Part shown: piece by piece, positions 1 to 8,832 of the stretch
Numbering within the stretch: the first letter of the stretch is position 1
Layout of the letters: every line of letters begins with the position of its first letter
Source: Bradyrhizobium sp. 190
GTDB lineage: Bacteria > Pseudomonadota > Alphaproteobacteria > Rhizobiales > Xanthobacteraceae
Assembly: GCF_023073415.1 (NCBI RefSeq)
Contig: NZ_JADPJL010000022.1
Coordinates: forward strand, 1-35,443
Direction: 5' to 3'
DNA: 35,443 nt
Translations under genes and position numbers: made by a program
Notes under the pieces: generated by a model
Told to the model about the DNA's origin: nothing
The model's input: only the letters and a program-made list of their open reading frames with translations
Databases searched by the model: none

Positions 1-104
1 GCATCGTCCGAACTTACAATGAGACGCCGCGAAAATGCCTCGACTTCAAAACCCCAGCCGAGGCATTCTCTCTCCTCAAATCAACCGTTGCACTTCAAAC
101 GTGA
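1..104 (+). mobile_element. 3' end of an IS30-family transposase (partial)
   Basis: Reading from position 3, an open frame of 33 codons ends at the TGA at 102-104. Its translation contains TPRKCLDFKTPAEAF followed by SLLKSTVALQT. The N-x-x-PRK-x-L-x-x-x-TPAE arrangement is the recognisable C-terminal signature of IS30-family DDE transposases, which end a few residues later. Most of the element lies to the left of the window. Its right terminal inverted repeat should fall within about 70-117, but this cannot be confirmed without the left end. The next open frame becomes chemotaxis-kinase-like only a dozen bases beyond the stop, so the element's edge is close to 105-117. Confidence is moderate because only 33 residues are visible. 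Confidence 0.7.
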
Positions 105-2060
105 GTCCATCCCCCCCGCATCCGTGAAATGTGCGTCTTCTCCGAGCACAACCTGATCAGAGACCCGCCGTTTTCCAAAATCGATCTGGTCTCCTGCCGC
201 AACGTGCTGATCTACATGGACAACGACTTTCAGCACCGGGTCATGCAGACGTTTCACTATGCGCTTCGGCCCGGCGGCTATCTGTTCATCGGGCCGTCGG
301 AGAGCGTCAGCCGTGAATCGCGGCTGTTCACCGCTGCTGACAAGAAGCACCGCGTCCTCCAGCGCCGCGACAGCGTGAGGGCAGCGCTTCCGGAATTTCA
401 ACCCTCACCTCATACAGCCACAGCCCTGCCAGCGCCAATTGCCCGCACCGAGGATCAAATCGACAGGAGCGCGCGCCGCGCCATGGCGAAGCACTCTCCC
501 GCATATTTCGTGGTCGACCGGCACCACAACATCGTGCGGTTTTCCGGCGGCGAGACCGGCCGCTATCTCGAGCCGTCGGAAGGCAACGCCAGCCTGAACT
601 TCTTCACCAACCTGGCAAAAGCCCTGCGGTCGCAGGTTCGACGCGCCGTCGAGGCCGCCTTTGCCTCCGGCCAGTTGGTCGAAGAGGAGAATATGAGGAT
701 CGACGGCGGCGGCCAGTTCGTGGACCTCCTGGTTGAGCCGATCGCCGAATCGGGAAGGCCAGCCGAGATGGTCGTGGTCGCCTTTCGCGAACGCCGACCA
801 CGCGCTACGCCGGAGCGTGGCGCGGAAACGCCGCCAGCCATCTTGCGCGACGTCGATGCGCTTCAGCAGGAATTGCGTACCTTGCAGGCCCGCCATCAAG
901 CCACGAGCGATGAGCTGGAAAGCCAGATCGAAAACATGAAATCGATGACCGAGGAATACCAATCGGTCAATGAAGAGCTCCAATCCTCCAATGAAGAGCT
1001 GGAAACCTCCAAGGAGGAAATGCAGTCGGTCAACGAAGAACTTCAGACCATTAACGGCGAACTGCACGGCAAGAACGACCTGTTGATGCAGGTCAACAAC
1101 GATCTTCAGAACCTTCTCGACAGCACACAAATCGCCACCATCTTTCTAAATGACGACTTGCGCATCAGGAACTTTACGCCGGCGGCGATGGAGGTGTTTT
1201 CACTCCGCGATAGCGACCGCGGCCGTCCGATCACCGATATCGTGTCGTTGCTTTCCTACGACAAGCTCCGTGAGGATGTCAGGAATGTGCAGCGTACCCT
1301 GGGCGTCATTGAGCACGAACTCGATCTGAAGGACGAGAGCGCGACCTATATCATGCGGATGCGACCGTATCGCACCATGGCGAACGTCATTTCCGGCGTC
1401 GTCATCACCTTCAGTAACATCACCGAGCAAAAGCGGCATCACGAGCATCTGCAAGTTCTGATGAAGGAGTTGCAGCACCGTACCAACAACCTCTTTACGG
1501 TGATTCAGGCCATGGCGCGTCAGACCGCGAAAAGCAGTGCGACGTTTGCCAAATTCGAAGCGCAGTTCGGTGCCAGAATACAGGGACTATCCCATTCGAA
1601 TACTTTGCTCCTCCAGGAGGACTGGAAAGGAGCTTCGCTCGATAAACTGATCGAGATTCAACTGGCGCCGTTCGTGGGCACCGACACGATGCGGGTCGAA
1701 ACGGTGGGACCGCCGGTCACGCTTGCCGCCGCGGCCGTTCAAACCCTGGGGCTGGCGCTGCATGAACTCGCGACCAATGCGTCGAAATATGGCGCGCTGT
1801 CAGTGCCGGGCGGCCGGGTCGTCCTCAACTGGAGCTTCGGCAACGAAAGCAGCGCTCCCGAATCCTTTCGTATGGAATGGCGCGAACAGGGCGGGCCTGC
1901 CGTCAAGCCGTCCACGCGCAAGGGATTTGGCCGTTTTGTCACCGATCAGATGGTTACGCGCGCGCTCAATGCCACGGTCAAAACCGACTTTGCACCGGAG
2001 GGATTGCGATGGACGCTGCAAATGCCGGCAAGCGAGGCCCGTGGGAGGGCGGATAGCTAG
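105..2060 (+). pseudogene. 5'-truncated CheR-PAS-HWE hybrid sensor kinase, cut by IS30-family element
   Basis: In frame after the transposase stop, CheR homology starts abruptly at about 111-120 (IREMCVFSEHNLIRDPPFSK) and runs through SCRNVLIYM and the end of the methyltransferase fold. The first ATG is at 129 (643 codons) and has no clear ribosome site. Numbering from it: CheR tail 1-60; a PAS-like segment at about 95-200; a coiled coil rich in NEELQSSNEELETSKEEMQ at about 245-320; a PAS domain at about 325-430; then an HWE-type kinase with phospho-acceptor H450 (ELQHRTNN), N-box N550 (HELATNASKYG) and the W584-R585-E586 motif. Full-length relatives begin with a CheB methylesterase and a complete CheR domain, both missing here. 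The kinase module is intact and could still be made from an outward promoter in the element, so loss of all function is not certain. Confidence 0.72.
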
Positions 2061-2081
2061 TGTTTGAGCAAGGGCAAGGCG

Positions 2082-2756
2082 CTACTGCAGCCCGGTGTCA
2101 CCGCTGGTGCGCTTCTTGGCGAGGTCCATTTCGGTCACCGCGATCAGGATCTCGGCGCGGGTTTTCAGATCAAGCGCTTCCAGCATCGCCTGCTTCTCCG
2201 CCGGACCATAGGGCGACATCATGGCGAGCGCGTTGACCAGCGCCTCGTTCGGCGCGCTCTCGATGCCCTCCCAATCCACCTTGAGATTGTTGGCTTCGAG
2301 AAAATCGGTCAGCACGTCGAGCAAGGCCGCGCGGTCGACGGCTTCTTCGCCTTTGCGCGCCACGAAATCGTCGGCATAGGGAAAGAAATCCACCTTGCAT
2401 TGCCGATACGCGGTCAGTGCCGAGATTTCCTCGACCACCTTGAAGCGCGCGACGCCGGTCAGTTCCAGGATGTAGCGGCCGTCGCCGGATTCGGCGAGCT
2501 GCGTGATGCGGCCAACGCAGCCGACCCGGAACAGCTCCGGCCTTGCCTCGTCCCTGCTGTGGGAAATATCCGGCTGGATCATCCCGATCAGCCGGTGCCC
2601 GTCGCGCAGGGTGTCGTCCACCATCGCCAGATAGCGCGGCTCGAAAATATTGAGCGGCATCTGGCCGCGTGGCAGCAACAGCGCGCCCGGCAACGGAAAC
2701 ACCGGAATGATTTCGGGAAGCTCGCCGGGTCCGCGGTATTCGGCATTGATCGGCAT
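2082..2756 (-). CDS. LON peptidase substrate-binding (N-terminal) domain protein
   Basis: A 224-residue protein consisting almost entirely of the LON N-terminal substrate-binding fold (COG2802). It starts PVFPLPGALLLPRGQMPLNI then FEPRYLAMV, the typical first strand and helix, and carries the later GRITQLAESGDGRYILEL block. There is no AAA+ module and no Ser-Lys protease domain, so it cannot be a Lon protease. In the family such stand-alone proteins are thought to bind unfolded polypeptides, but their substrates are largely unknown. It starts 40 bases after the thioredoxin-like gene on the same strand, so the two are probably co-transcribed. ATG at 2756 is the only good start, and the ribosome site is weak. 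Confidence 0.9.
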   Translation of the reverse strand: MPINAEYRGPGELPEIIPVFPLPGALLLPRGQMPLNIFEPRYLAMVDDTLRDGHRLIGMIQPDISHSRDEARPELFRVGCVGRITQLAESGDGRYILELTGVARFKVVEEISALTAYRQCKVDFFPYADDFVARKGEEAVDRAALLDVLTDFLEANNLKVDWEGIESAPNEALVNALAMMSPYGPAEKQAMLEALDLKTRAEILIAVTEMDLAKKRTSGDTGLQ

Positions 2757-2796
2757 CTGCAGTCCCGGTCAGTTCGCTGGTTCGGTGGAATACGTC

Positions 2797-3720
2797 CTAC
2801 GAGAAGAGAATCGTCGACAGCCGCTTTCGTCCATCGACGGTCGCTTCGTCGGCGCCGCCCCACGCCTCGAAGAACTGCACCAGCTGCTTGCGCGCGCCGT
2901 CATCGTTCCACTTGCGATCACGCCTGACGATTTCCAGCAATTGGTTGGTCGCCTCCGCGCGCTTGCCCTGGGCGTTGAGCGCGGTCGCCAGGTCGAATCG
3001 CGCCTGATGGTCGAGCGGGTTTGCGGCGACTTTCTGTTCCAGCTCGGTCACCGGACCGACCGCCTGGGCCTGCTCGGCGAGATCGATCGAAGCCTGCACC
3101 GCCTTGACCGCGGCGTCATTGCGCTTCGATTCCGGCACCATCGCCAACGTCTGCTTGGCCTGCTCGACGGCTCCCGTCGTCACATAGCATTTCGCCAGCC
3201 CTGCCATGGCTGCGATATTGGTGGCATCGAAACCCAGTATCTCGGCATAGATCTGGGCCGCCGCGGCAGGGTCGCCCTCCGCCAGCACGGCCTCGGCCTC
3301 TTGCAGGATCTCTGCGATATTCGGTTCGCCCGGCGCCGTCATGCCCTTGGTGAGTTTGTCGATGAAGGCGTTGACCTGGCTCTCCGGCACCGCGCCCATG
3401 AAGCCGTCGGCGGGCTGGCCGCCCACGAACGCGATCACGGCCGGGATCGATTGAATGCCCATCTGGCCGGGGATGGCCGGATGCTCGTCGATATTCATCT
3501 TGACCAGCTTGACCTTGCCCTTGGCCGCCCGGACCGCCTTTTCGAGAACGGGCGTGAGCTGGCGGCAGGGTCCGCACCACGGCGCCCAGAAGTCGATCAG
3601 CACGGGCTGACGCTTCGATTCCTCGATGACATCCTTCACGAAGGTCTGGGTGGTCGTCTCCTTGATCAGATCGGGTACTGCCTGCGGCGCCGGGCCGCCG
3701 CCCTGCTCAACTATCGTCAC
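2797..3720 (-). CDS. Thioredoxin-fold co-chaperone (CnoX/YbbN family)
   Basis: A thioredoxin domain with an intact WCGPC redox motif (C49 and C52 from the chosen start) and the cis-Pro segment IQSIPAVIAF. It is followed from about residue 140 by tetratricopeptide-like helices ending near the C-terminus, the architecture of CnoX/YbbN. E. coli CnoX has a non-reducing SXXC site and acts as a holdase that hands chlorine-oxidised clients to GroEL. This protein keeps CGPC, as other alphaproteobacterial members do, and should also reduce disulfides. I chose the GTG at 3720 because GAGG lies five bases upstream. An in-frame GTG at 3777 would add 19 residues but has no ribosome site. The LON-domain gene follows after 40 bases, suggesting a joint protein-quality-control role. 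Confidence 0.9.
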   Translation of the reverse strand: MTIVEQGGGPAPQAVPDLIKETTTQTFVKDVIEESKRQPVLIDFWAPWCGPCRQLTPVLEKAVRAAKGKVKLVKMNIDEHPAIPGQMGIQSIPAVIAFVGGQPADGFMGAVPESQVNAFIDKLTKGMTAPGEPNIAEILQEAEAVLAEGDPAAAAQIYAEILGFDATNIAAMAGLAKCYVTTGAVEQAKQTLAMVPESKRNDAAVKAVQASIDLAEQAQAVGPVTELEQKVAANPLDHQARFDLATALNAQGKRAEATNQLLEIVRRDRKWNDDGARKQLVQFFEAWGGADEATVDGRKRLSTILFS

Positions 3721-4225
3721 GGTATCCTCGCCTGATGTCTTGAGAAGATGTCCTGGAATTCGAACTCGTTCTAGCACGGCTAGGAGCGAAGTTCCTCATC
3801 CGCTAGATGGCGGCTTGGTCACAAAATTCAATCGTCAGGCGTCCTCCGGGTTATCGAAGGCCGGATGGGCTGGAACCCCCATGAGGACGTCGATGCCCCG
3901 TCGAGGCAAGCCAAGGGACCTTCGCAAGGGACCGTCGATTACGATTGTGGCGTGTGGGACCAAAAGACGGGGGACGTTGGGAGGCTGGTTCGAAAATGCA
4001 TCGAATCGCCCCGCGTCGCGCTGGCGGCCTGGCCTTGGGTTCCCGGCGTCGGCTTCAGGGGCCGACAAACCCCGTTTAGGCGTTGTTTCGGACCGATTCG
4101 CTCCCAATTGTTAATGAAATCGGATTATCCGCGTGGCACCGGATCGCACGCGGACTGTTGCATTCACGGTCCGCATTTGGCATAGGTCTGCCGTTGACGG
4201 CGAAACGTTCGCCGCCATCTCGGAT
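3721..4225. other. Intergenic stretch between thioredoxin-like gene and tRNA-Gly, no supported gene
   Basis: About 500 bases. A minus-strand frame at 3835-4107 (90 codons, TTG start) and a plus-strand frame at 3865-4185 overlap each other. Neither has a ribosome site or a recognisable domain, so neither is called. The right end should hold the tRNA promoter. A short inverted repeat, GGCGAA-ACG-TTCGCC, lies at 4199-4213 just upstream of the tRNA. The promoter of the thioredoxin-like gene must lie in the left part, but no clean -35/-10 pair is visible. Confidence 0.5.
4158..4186 (+). promoter_or_regulatory. Possible promoter of tRNA-Gly
   Basis: TTGCAT at 4158-4163 and CATAGG at 4181-4186 are separated by 17 bases. 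This would place the transcript start near 4193, about 33 bases before the mature tRNA. The -10 box is poor, so this is a tentative call. Confidence 0.25.
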
Positions 4226-4300
<75 letters not shown>

Positions 4301-4332
4301 GATTTTCTTCTATGGCAAACTACGGGATCGAT

Positions 4333-4359
4333 GACAGGCCGCCTTTTGGCGGCCTTGTC
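4333..4359 (+). terminator. Hairpin terminator downstream of tRNA-Gly
   Basis: AGGCCGCC-TTTT-GGCGGCCT is a perfect 8-bp stem with a TTTT loop (4336-4355). It extends outward as GAC/GTC with one bulged T. The 3' tail (TGTCGTT) is only moderately U-rich. Its placement after the tRNA and before the convergent DUF2235 gene fits a terminator. Confidence 0.65.
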
Positions 4360-4440
4360 GTTCGTGGGCCGATGCGCGCATACCGGACGATGGCCTTCAC
4401 GATGACAAGGCGCGGTGCCGGCCGAACCCCTTCCTGAACA

Positions 4441-7062
4441 TCACTGGTTCCGAATGCGAACGACCCGAACCCTTGCCGTTCCCGTGTTCACGTCATGAAA
4501 GAGGCCGGACCAGAATCCGCTCACCGGCTTGTTCAAATAGACGTAGAGCTCGCCGTCGCTTTTCGGCTTGAACGTCTCGTTCAAATACTCGACCGTTCGA
4601 GGATCGTCGCGCGTGTCGATGAAATTTTCCGTATTGCCGGTCTCTCCGTAGCGCGTAATGACCCGTCCAAACGGACGATCGAACGTGCGTTTGATCGGAT
4701 ATGCGGCAGCCATGGCTGCCATTTGGGCCAAAGCGACGGCTGAACCCCACAAGCCACGGTCCCTGTGATGCCAGAACTCGTGCAGCGGCATGCCACCCGG
4801 GCCCGAGGATGCGCCAAGGAATGACCAGTCATTCTTGTTGCTGATCTCGAACGTATAAGTCTGAGAGGCAAGAACCTTGACCCCGGTCGACGTGCACACA
4901 TTACGCGTATCGAACTCAGTTCTCACGGCACAAAGCTTCGTGCACGTGCCCGGAAGCGTGCCGTCGGCTGCTCGGGTGCACATCCCGACTTCAGCCCGCG
5001 TGCAAAGATCGAGCTTGCTCGCCTTGGGATCGGGCTTGCAGAAATTGCCGAAACTGTCCCGGATGTTGAAAATGTAGTGGCTCGCGAGCGCGACGCCGCC
5101 GTACAGAAACAGGAACGCAAAAATCCCCGGCGCTACCTTGAGTTTGATGGTGGTGATGGCTTGCCTGTATCCGTCCGTCAGCCTGAACCAGGCAATGGTC
5201 GAGTCTTTGAGCAACATCGTAATCAGGATTACGATGGCGAAGAACCGGAAATACGAGTGGGTAATGCTGTCGATGAAGATCTGCACGGTCTCCGGCGCCT
5301 TGGGGAGCGGGTATCCGAACCAGCCCCCCGGCACCGGATAGAGCGCGATCAGGAACAGGCAAAGACAGAGCAGTTTCTGCAATGCGCTCAAGCCGTCCCG
5401 CGGCCAGGAATGCTGCGCGTGTATGTCCAATTTCGAAAGGCTCACCCGCCACGCCGAGCGCATCTGGTCGGTGATGCGACTCCGGAGGCTGACGCTCAAC
5501 CACAGCAACAGCGCGACAAGTCCGGCATGTAGCACAAACGAAAGTGGATCCCTCGCATACGCGTCTAGCCAGCGTGAGGCCGCTCTCGGAAGGGCCATCC
5601 CGACCATGCGGATGACATCGGAAAGCGGCCTGAGCCGGGTGGTGTATTCGGCCGCGGCCGGCAATTGAGACGTCAGCGGGTAGGTCAACAGATAGACCGA
5701 GGCGATCACGGTCAGAAAATAAATAATGCGCCGCCGCCAGATCGAACTTCCGACGACGTGTTCCTGCGTCTTTGCGCGTCCGCGCGCAGCCTTGGAGGTT
5801 TCGTACCCCAATTTGTCAGGTGAAACGAGCTTCTCGTCATAGGTCAGGATTTCGTAGGCGGGCGGCAGGGCGACCGGCGCATAGAGATGTGCATCGACGG
5901 CGATCCGCTGGAACACGCTCTCGTGTATCTTCGGCATCGCGATCTTCACGCAATCGCGCTTGTCGTCCGAATATCGCGTATCCGACAGCGCGGCTACACT
6001 CCTTGGCCCGTAACGGTAGTAGCCGCTGAGCCCGTTTCGCGAATCATAAATCCGGCCGTCCTTGTCCTGGGTCGATCGGACGCGTTTGAAGGCGTCGGGA
6101 TCCGCGTTCGGAGCTTCCTTCAAGGTGAGGCCGCGACGCTTTGCTTCGGAAAGAATCCAGGTGAGCGATACATGGGCGAGCGAGTCGTCCGGATATCCGC
6201 CGCCGACATTGGAATGCACGCCGGCGAACCAGACCTGCGTGATCCGTTCCGAATCGGTGCCCCTGGTGCCGGTAGCGACAGTTTCCGGGCTCTCGTCCCA
6301 CAGCAGCGGATGGAATGTGGTGCGCTCATCGTCGAGCGAGAGGGCATGGCAGGCCTTGCGAACCAGGGGATTAAGCTGCCGGTCGGGCAGTTCGAGCGGC
6401 CACAGATAGCGGCTGACGCCCCGTGTCATTTCGTCGATGGGCAGGCCGTAAGCAGCCACCGTATCCCAGAGGCCCAGGAAGGCGATGTGATCGACCGGGC
6501 GCTGGCTCTTGTCGTGCTTGGCGGAGACGAACAGGTTGCGCAGCTTTCGAAACACCCATTCGACCTGAAATCGCGATTTGAAACATTCCGCCCGGTGGGC
6601 ACGGTAAGCGGCGGCGACCTTTCGATCGAGCTCCTCCTCGGTCTGATAGCTCACCAGCCCCTGTTCGCAGATCAGCCCGTTCACCACGCGGATGGTGAAG
6701 GCGCCACGGCTGAACCCGAAGGCAAAGATGTCGTCGCCCCGGTAGGGGCCGTATTTCTCTTCGCGATTTTCTGCTTTGGCGGTGGCGGCTTCGATCGCCT
6801 GATAGTCGAGATGCGAGCGATAATTGCGGCAGGCAAACTTGTAGATATCCAGCACGTTCCGCTTCAGACCGAAGCCGAACGCGCCGCCCAGGATCGCGAA
6901 GGGCTTGAAGGACGAAGTGCCGACCCCGTCGTCGTAGAACGCAATCTGTTGTGAGCTCGTCAGATCGAGCGACTCGAACGTCCGCCACACATTGGTGCGC
7001 CAGACCTTGCCGGCGGAATTGCCGGTGCCGTCCGAGAGCAGAATGATCCGCTTGTTGGCCAT
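4441..7062 (-). CDS. DUF2235 alpha/beta-hydrolase protein with C-terminal membrane domain
   Basis: An 873-residue protein. The N-terminal 400 residues match DUF2235: IILLSDGTGNS near the start, GFSRGAFT with the probable nucleophile S118 in a G-x-S-x-G-like elbow, and FAGVHSNVGGGYPDD further on. DUF2235 includes the Tle1 phospholipases delivered by type VI secretion, but many members are stand-alone. From about residue 450 there are five or six hydrophobic segments and, between two of them, a loop with about eight cysteines (FCKPDPK...GTCTKLCAVR). This suggests a membrane-anchored enzyme with a disulfide-bonded external loop. No VgrG, PAAR, Hcp or immunity-like gene is adjacent, so a T6SS effector role is not supported. 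Lipid hydrolysis is a family-level guess; the substrate is unknown. It converges on the tRNA. Confidence 0.85.
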   Translation of the reverse strand: MANKRIILLSDGTGNSAGKVWRTNVWRTFESLDLTSSQQIAFYDDGVGTSSFKPFAILGGAFGFGLKRNVLDIYKFACRNYRSHLDYQAIEAATAKAENREEKYGPYRGDDIFAFGFSRGAFTIRVVNGLICEQGLVSYQTEEELDRKVAAAYRAHRAECFKSRFQVEWVFRKLRNLFVSAKHDKSQRPVDHIAFLGLWDTVAAYGLPIDEMTRGVSRYLWPLELPDRQLNPLVRKACHALSLDDERTTFHPLLWDESPETVATGTRGTDSERITQVWFAGVHSNVGGGYPDDSLAHVSLTWILSEAKRRGLTLKEAPNADPDAFKRVRSTQDKDGRIYDSRNGLSGYYRYGPRSVAALSDTRYSDDKRDCVKIAMPKIHESVFQRIAVDAHLYAPVALPPAYEILTYDEKLVSPDKLGYETSKAARGRAKTQEHVVGSSIWRRRIIYFLTVIASVYLLTYPLTSQLPAAAEYTTRLRPLSDVIRMVGMALPRAASRWLDAYARDPLSFVLHAGLVALLLWLSVSLRSRITDQMRSAWRVSLSKLDIHAQHSWPRDGLSALQKLLCLCLFLIALYPVPGGWFGYPLPKAPETVQIFIDSITHSYFRFFAIVILITMLLKDSTIAWFRLTDGYRQAITTIKLKVAPGIFAFLFLYGGVALASHYIFNIRDSFGNFCKPDPKASKLDLCTRAEVGMCTRAADGTLPGTCTKLCAVRTEFDTRNVCTSTGVKVLASQTYTFEISNKNDWSFLGASSGPGGMPLHEFWHHRDRGLWGSAVALAQMAAMAAAYPIKRTFDRPFGRVITRYGETGNTENFIDTRDDPRTVEYLNETFKPKSDGELYVYLNKPVSGFWSGLFHDVNTGTARVRVVRIRNQ

Positions 7063-7488
7063 CCGGACGCTCGCTCAAACCCGGTCGAGGGAGACCGGTA
7101 TGTCGTAAGGGAATGCGAAAAGCTTCTCAGGGATTTGGCTCCTCAACTATGAAATGGGCCACAATTACGTTGCTCATTTGCCCATCAGGAAAGATGACAT
7201 GCGATCCGCTGATGTGGCACGCCGCCCACTTGCGCGCCTTCCGATGAGGCGCATGCGTTTGCTCGACACGAATATTGCGGTGCAGCGGGCGCAACTGCAA
7301 ACGCAGCTGCTTAGCAATCCGTCTCACAATTTGCTTTGATCAGGCTGACCCGCGTGGCGCGCGCTTCTCTCCCGCATCGGATGTGCTACCATTTCCCGGT
7401 CTGCTTCTTTCACCAGACCAAGTTCGCCTCTCGAACGTTTCAAAATAATAACAGGCGCAGCCGCCAGGCTGCATAGGGGAGTGACGCG
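7063..7488. other. Intergenic stretch between DUF2235 gene and sorbosone dehydrogenase
   Basis: About 425 bases, less GC-rich than its surroundings. A 66-codon minus-strand frame at 7127-7327 and a 61-codon plus-strand frame at 7154-7339 overlap each other; neither has a domain or ribosome site that I recognise. The right end has the ribosome site AGGGGAG ahead of the ATG at 7489. The region probably contains the two divergent promoters, but I cannot assign them. Confidence 0.45.
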
Positions 7489-8748
7489 ATGAAATCGGCT
7501 TTCAATCGATCCATTCTTGCGCTCGCAGCTATCTTCGTTATCGCGGGGGCCAACCAGGCCAGCGCGCAGCAGAAGGCCCTGAAGAAGTACGAGTCCGGCA
7601 CCAAGGACTTCTGGACCAACCCGCCGCCGGATTGGTTCCTCGGCGACGAGACCGAGGCCCAGAAGGGTCAGGCGCCGCCATCCGGCCCGCCGACCGGCGC
7701 CTCGGACGCCGAACTTGCGGCAACGATGAAGAAGATCAAGCTGCCGGAAGGTTTCAGTATCGAAGTCTATGCTTCCAACGTGTTGGAGGCGCGGCAGATG
7801 GCCTGGGGCGACAAGGGCACGCTGTTTGTTGGCTCCTTCAGCCTCGGCAACGTCTATGCGATCAAGGACAGCGGCGGAAAGAGGGAGGTCAAGACCGTCC
7901 TCAAGGGTCTCAACATGCCCACCGGGCTGGCGTTCCTTGACGGTTCGCTCTACGTCGTCGCGATCAACAAGCTGATCAAATACGAAAACGCCGAAGCCAA
8001 TCTCGACAAACTCGGCGAGGGTAAGGTGGTGTACGACGACATGCCGACCTACGTCGCGCATGGCTGGAAATACATCGCCGTCGACAAGGATGGCTGGTTC
8101 TATATGCCGTTCGGACCTCCCTTCAACATCGGCATCCCGCCCACCAGCCTCTCGCAGATCCGCCGAGTCGATCCCAAGACCGGCAATGCCGAGATCTGGG
8201 CGCTCGGCGTTCGCAACAGCGTCGGCGGCGACGTCGATCCGCGCTCGGGACGATACTGGTTCACGGAGAACGCGCGCGACTGGATCAGCGACGACATGCC
8301 GAGCGACAAGCTCAACATGATCTCGAAGATCGGCGAGCATTTCGGCTATCCCTACTGCCATCAGGGCGATATGCCGGACCCGAAATTCGCGATGGGTCAC
8401 AAGTGCTCTGAATTCACGCCGCCCGTGGTCAATCTCGGTGCACACGTGGCACCGCTCGGCATGAAGTTCTACACCGGCGATCAATTTCCCGCCGAGTACA
8501 AGAACAACATCCTGATCGCCGAGCATGGCTCCTGGAATCGGTACAAGTACCAGGGCGCCCGGATCAAGCGCGTGATCGTCGATGCCGACGGCAAGAACGC
8601 CAAGTCGGAGATCTTTGCCTCCGGCTGGCTTGAGGGCGACACGGGCTATCTCGGCCGTCCGAACGACATCATCCTCGCCAAGGACGGTTCGATCCTGGTG
8701 GCCGACGACTGGGCCGGCGCCATCTATCGCATCAGCTACAAGAAGTAG
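7489..8748 (+). CDS. Periplasmic sorbosone/glucose dehydrogenase-like protein (putative PQQ enzyme)
   Basis: A 419-residue secreted protein. A signal peptide with a hydrophobic core (ALAAIFVIAGANQASA) is probably cut after residue 26. The mature part is a six-bladed beta-propeller of the glucose/sorbosone dehydrogenase (GSDH/YliI-Gdh) type, with MPTGLAFLDGSLYVV, GVRNSVGGDVDPRSGRYWFTE and the C-terminal GRPNDIILAKDGSILVADDW. Family members oxidise aldose sugars using pyrroloquinoline quinone; the true substrate is not predictable. An N-terminal extension of about 60 residues precedes the first blade. The ATG is preceded by AGGGGAG. The downstream diheme cytochrome c is a plausible electron acceptor. 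No PQQ synthesis genes are in the window. Confidence 0.88.
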   Translation: MKSAFNRSILALAAIFVIAGANQASAQQKALKKYESGTKDFWTNPPPDWFLGDETEAQKGQAPPSGPPTGASDAELAATMKKIKLPEGFSIEVYASNVLEARQMAWGDKGTLFVGSFSLGNVYAIKDSGGKREVKTVLKGLNMPTGLAFLDGSLYVVAINKLIKYENAEANLDKLGEGKVVYDDMPTYVAHGWKYIAVDKDGWFYMPFGPPFNIGIPPTSLSQIRRVDPKTGNAEIWALGVRNSVGGDVDPRSGRYWFTENARDWISDDMPSDKLNMISKIGEHFGYPYCHQGDMPDPKFAMGHKCSEFTPPVVNLGAHVAPLGMKFYTGDQFPAEYKNNILIAEHGSWNRYKYQGARIKRVIVDADGKNAKSEIFASGWLEGDTGYLGRPNDIILAKDGSILVADDWAGAIYRISYKK

Positions 8749-8764
8749 GACGTCAACGATCAGG

Positions 8765-8808
8765 GGCTGCGGTTGCTCGGGAACGGGTGGCCGCAGCCTT
8801 TGTTGTTT
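8765..8808 (+). terminator. Intrinsic terminator between dehydrogenase and cytochrome genes
   Basis: GGCTGCGG (8765-8772) pairs exactly with CCGCAGCC (8791-8798) and is followed at once by TTTGTTGTTT. The hairpin sits 17 bases after the dehydrogenase stop and ends about 25 bases before the cytochrome start. It may let only part of the transcripts continue into the cytochrome gene. Confidence 0.75.
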
Positions 8809-8832
8809 GGGGTGCGCTGCAGAGGAGTTCAC

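Noticed and set aside
3835..4107. 90-codon minus-strand frame in the gap left of tRNA-Gly
   Set aside because: TTG start without ribosome site, overlapping plus-strand frame, no motif. It could still be a small or decayed gene.
5887..6954. 355-codon plus-strand open frame opposite the DUF2235 gene
   Set aside because: No domain or ribosome site; opposite a gene with a clear DUF2235 signature.
4441..7062. Type VI secretion effector with immunity gene
   Set aside because: No VgrG, PAAR, Hcp or small immunity-like gene lies next to the DUF2235 gene. The neighbours are a tRNA and a dehydrogenase.
7127..7327. 66-codon minus-strand frame (ends HFIVEEPNP)
   Set aside because: No ribosome site or domain. 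Its composition is not clearly coding.
7324..8832. 502-codon minus-strand open frame opposite the sorbosone-dehydrogenase-like gene
   Set aside because: Its translation is low-complexity, rich in Asp, Val, Arg and His, with no domain. It mirrors the codon pattern of the plus-strand gene, which has a signal peptide, a ribosome site and clear family motifs.
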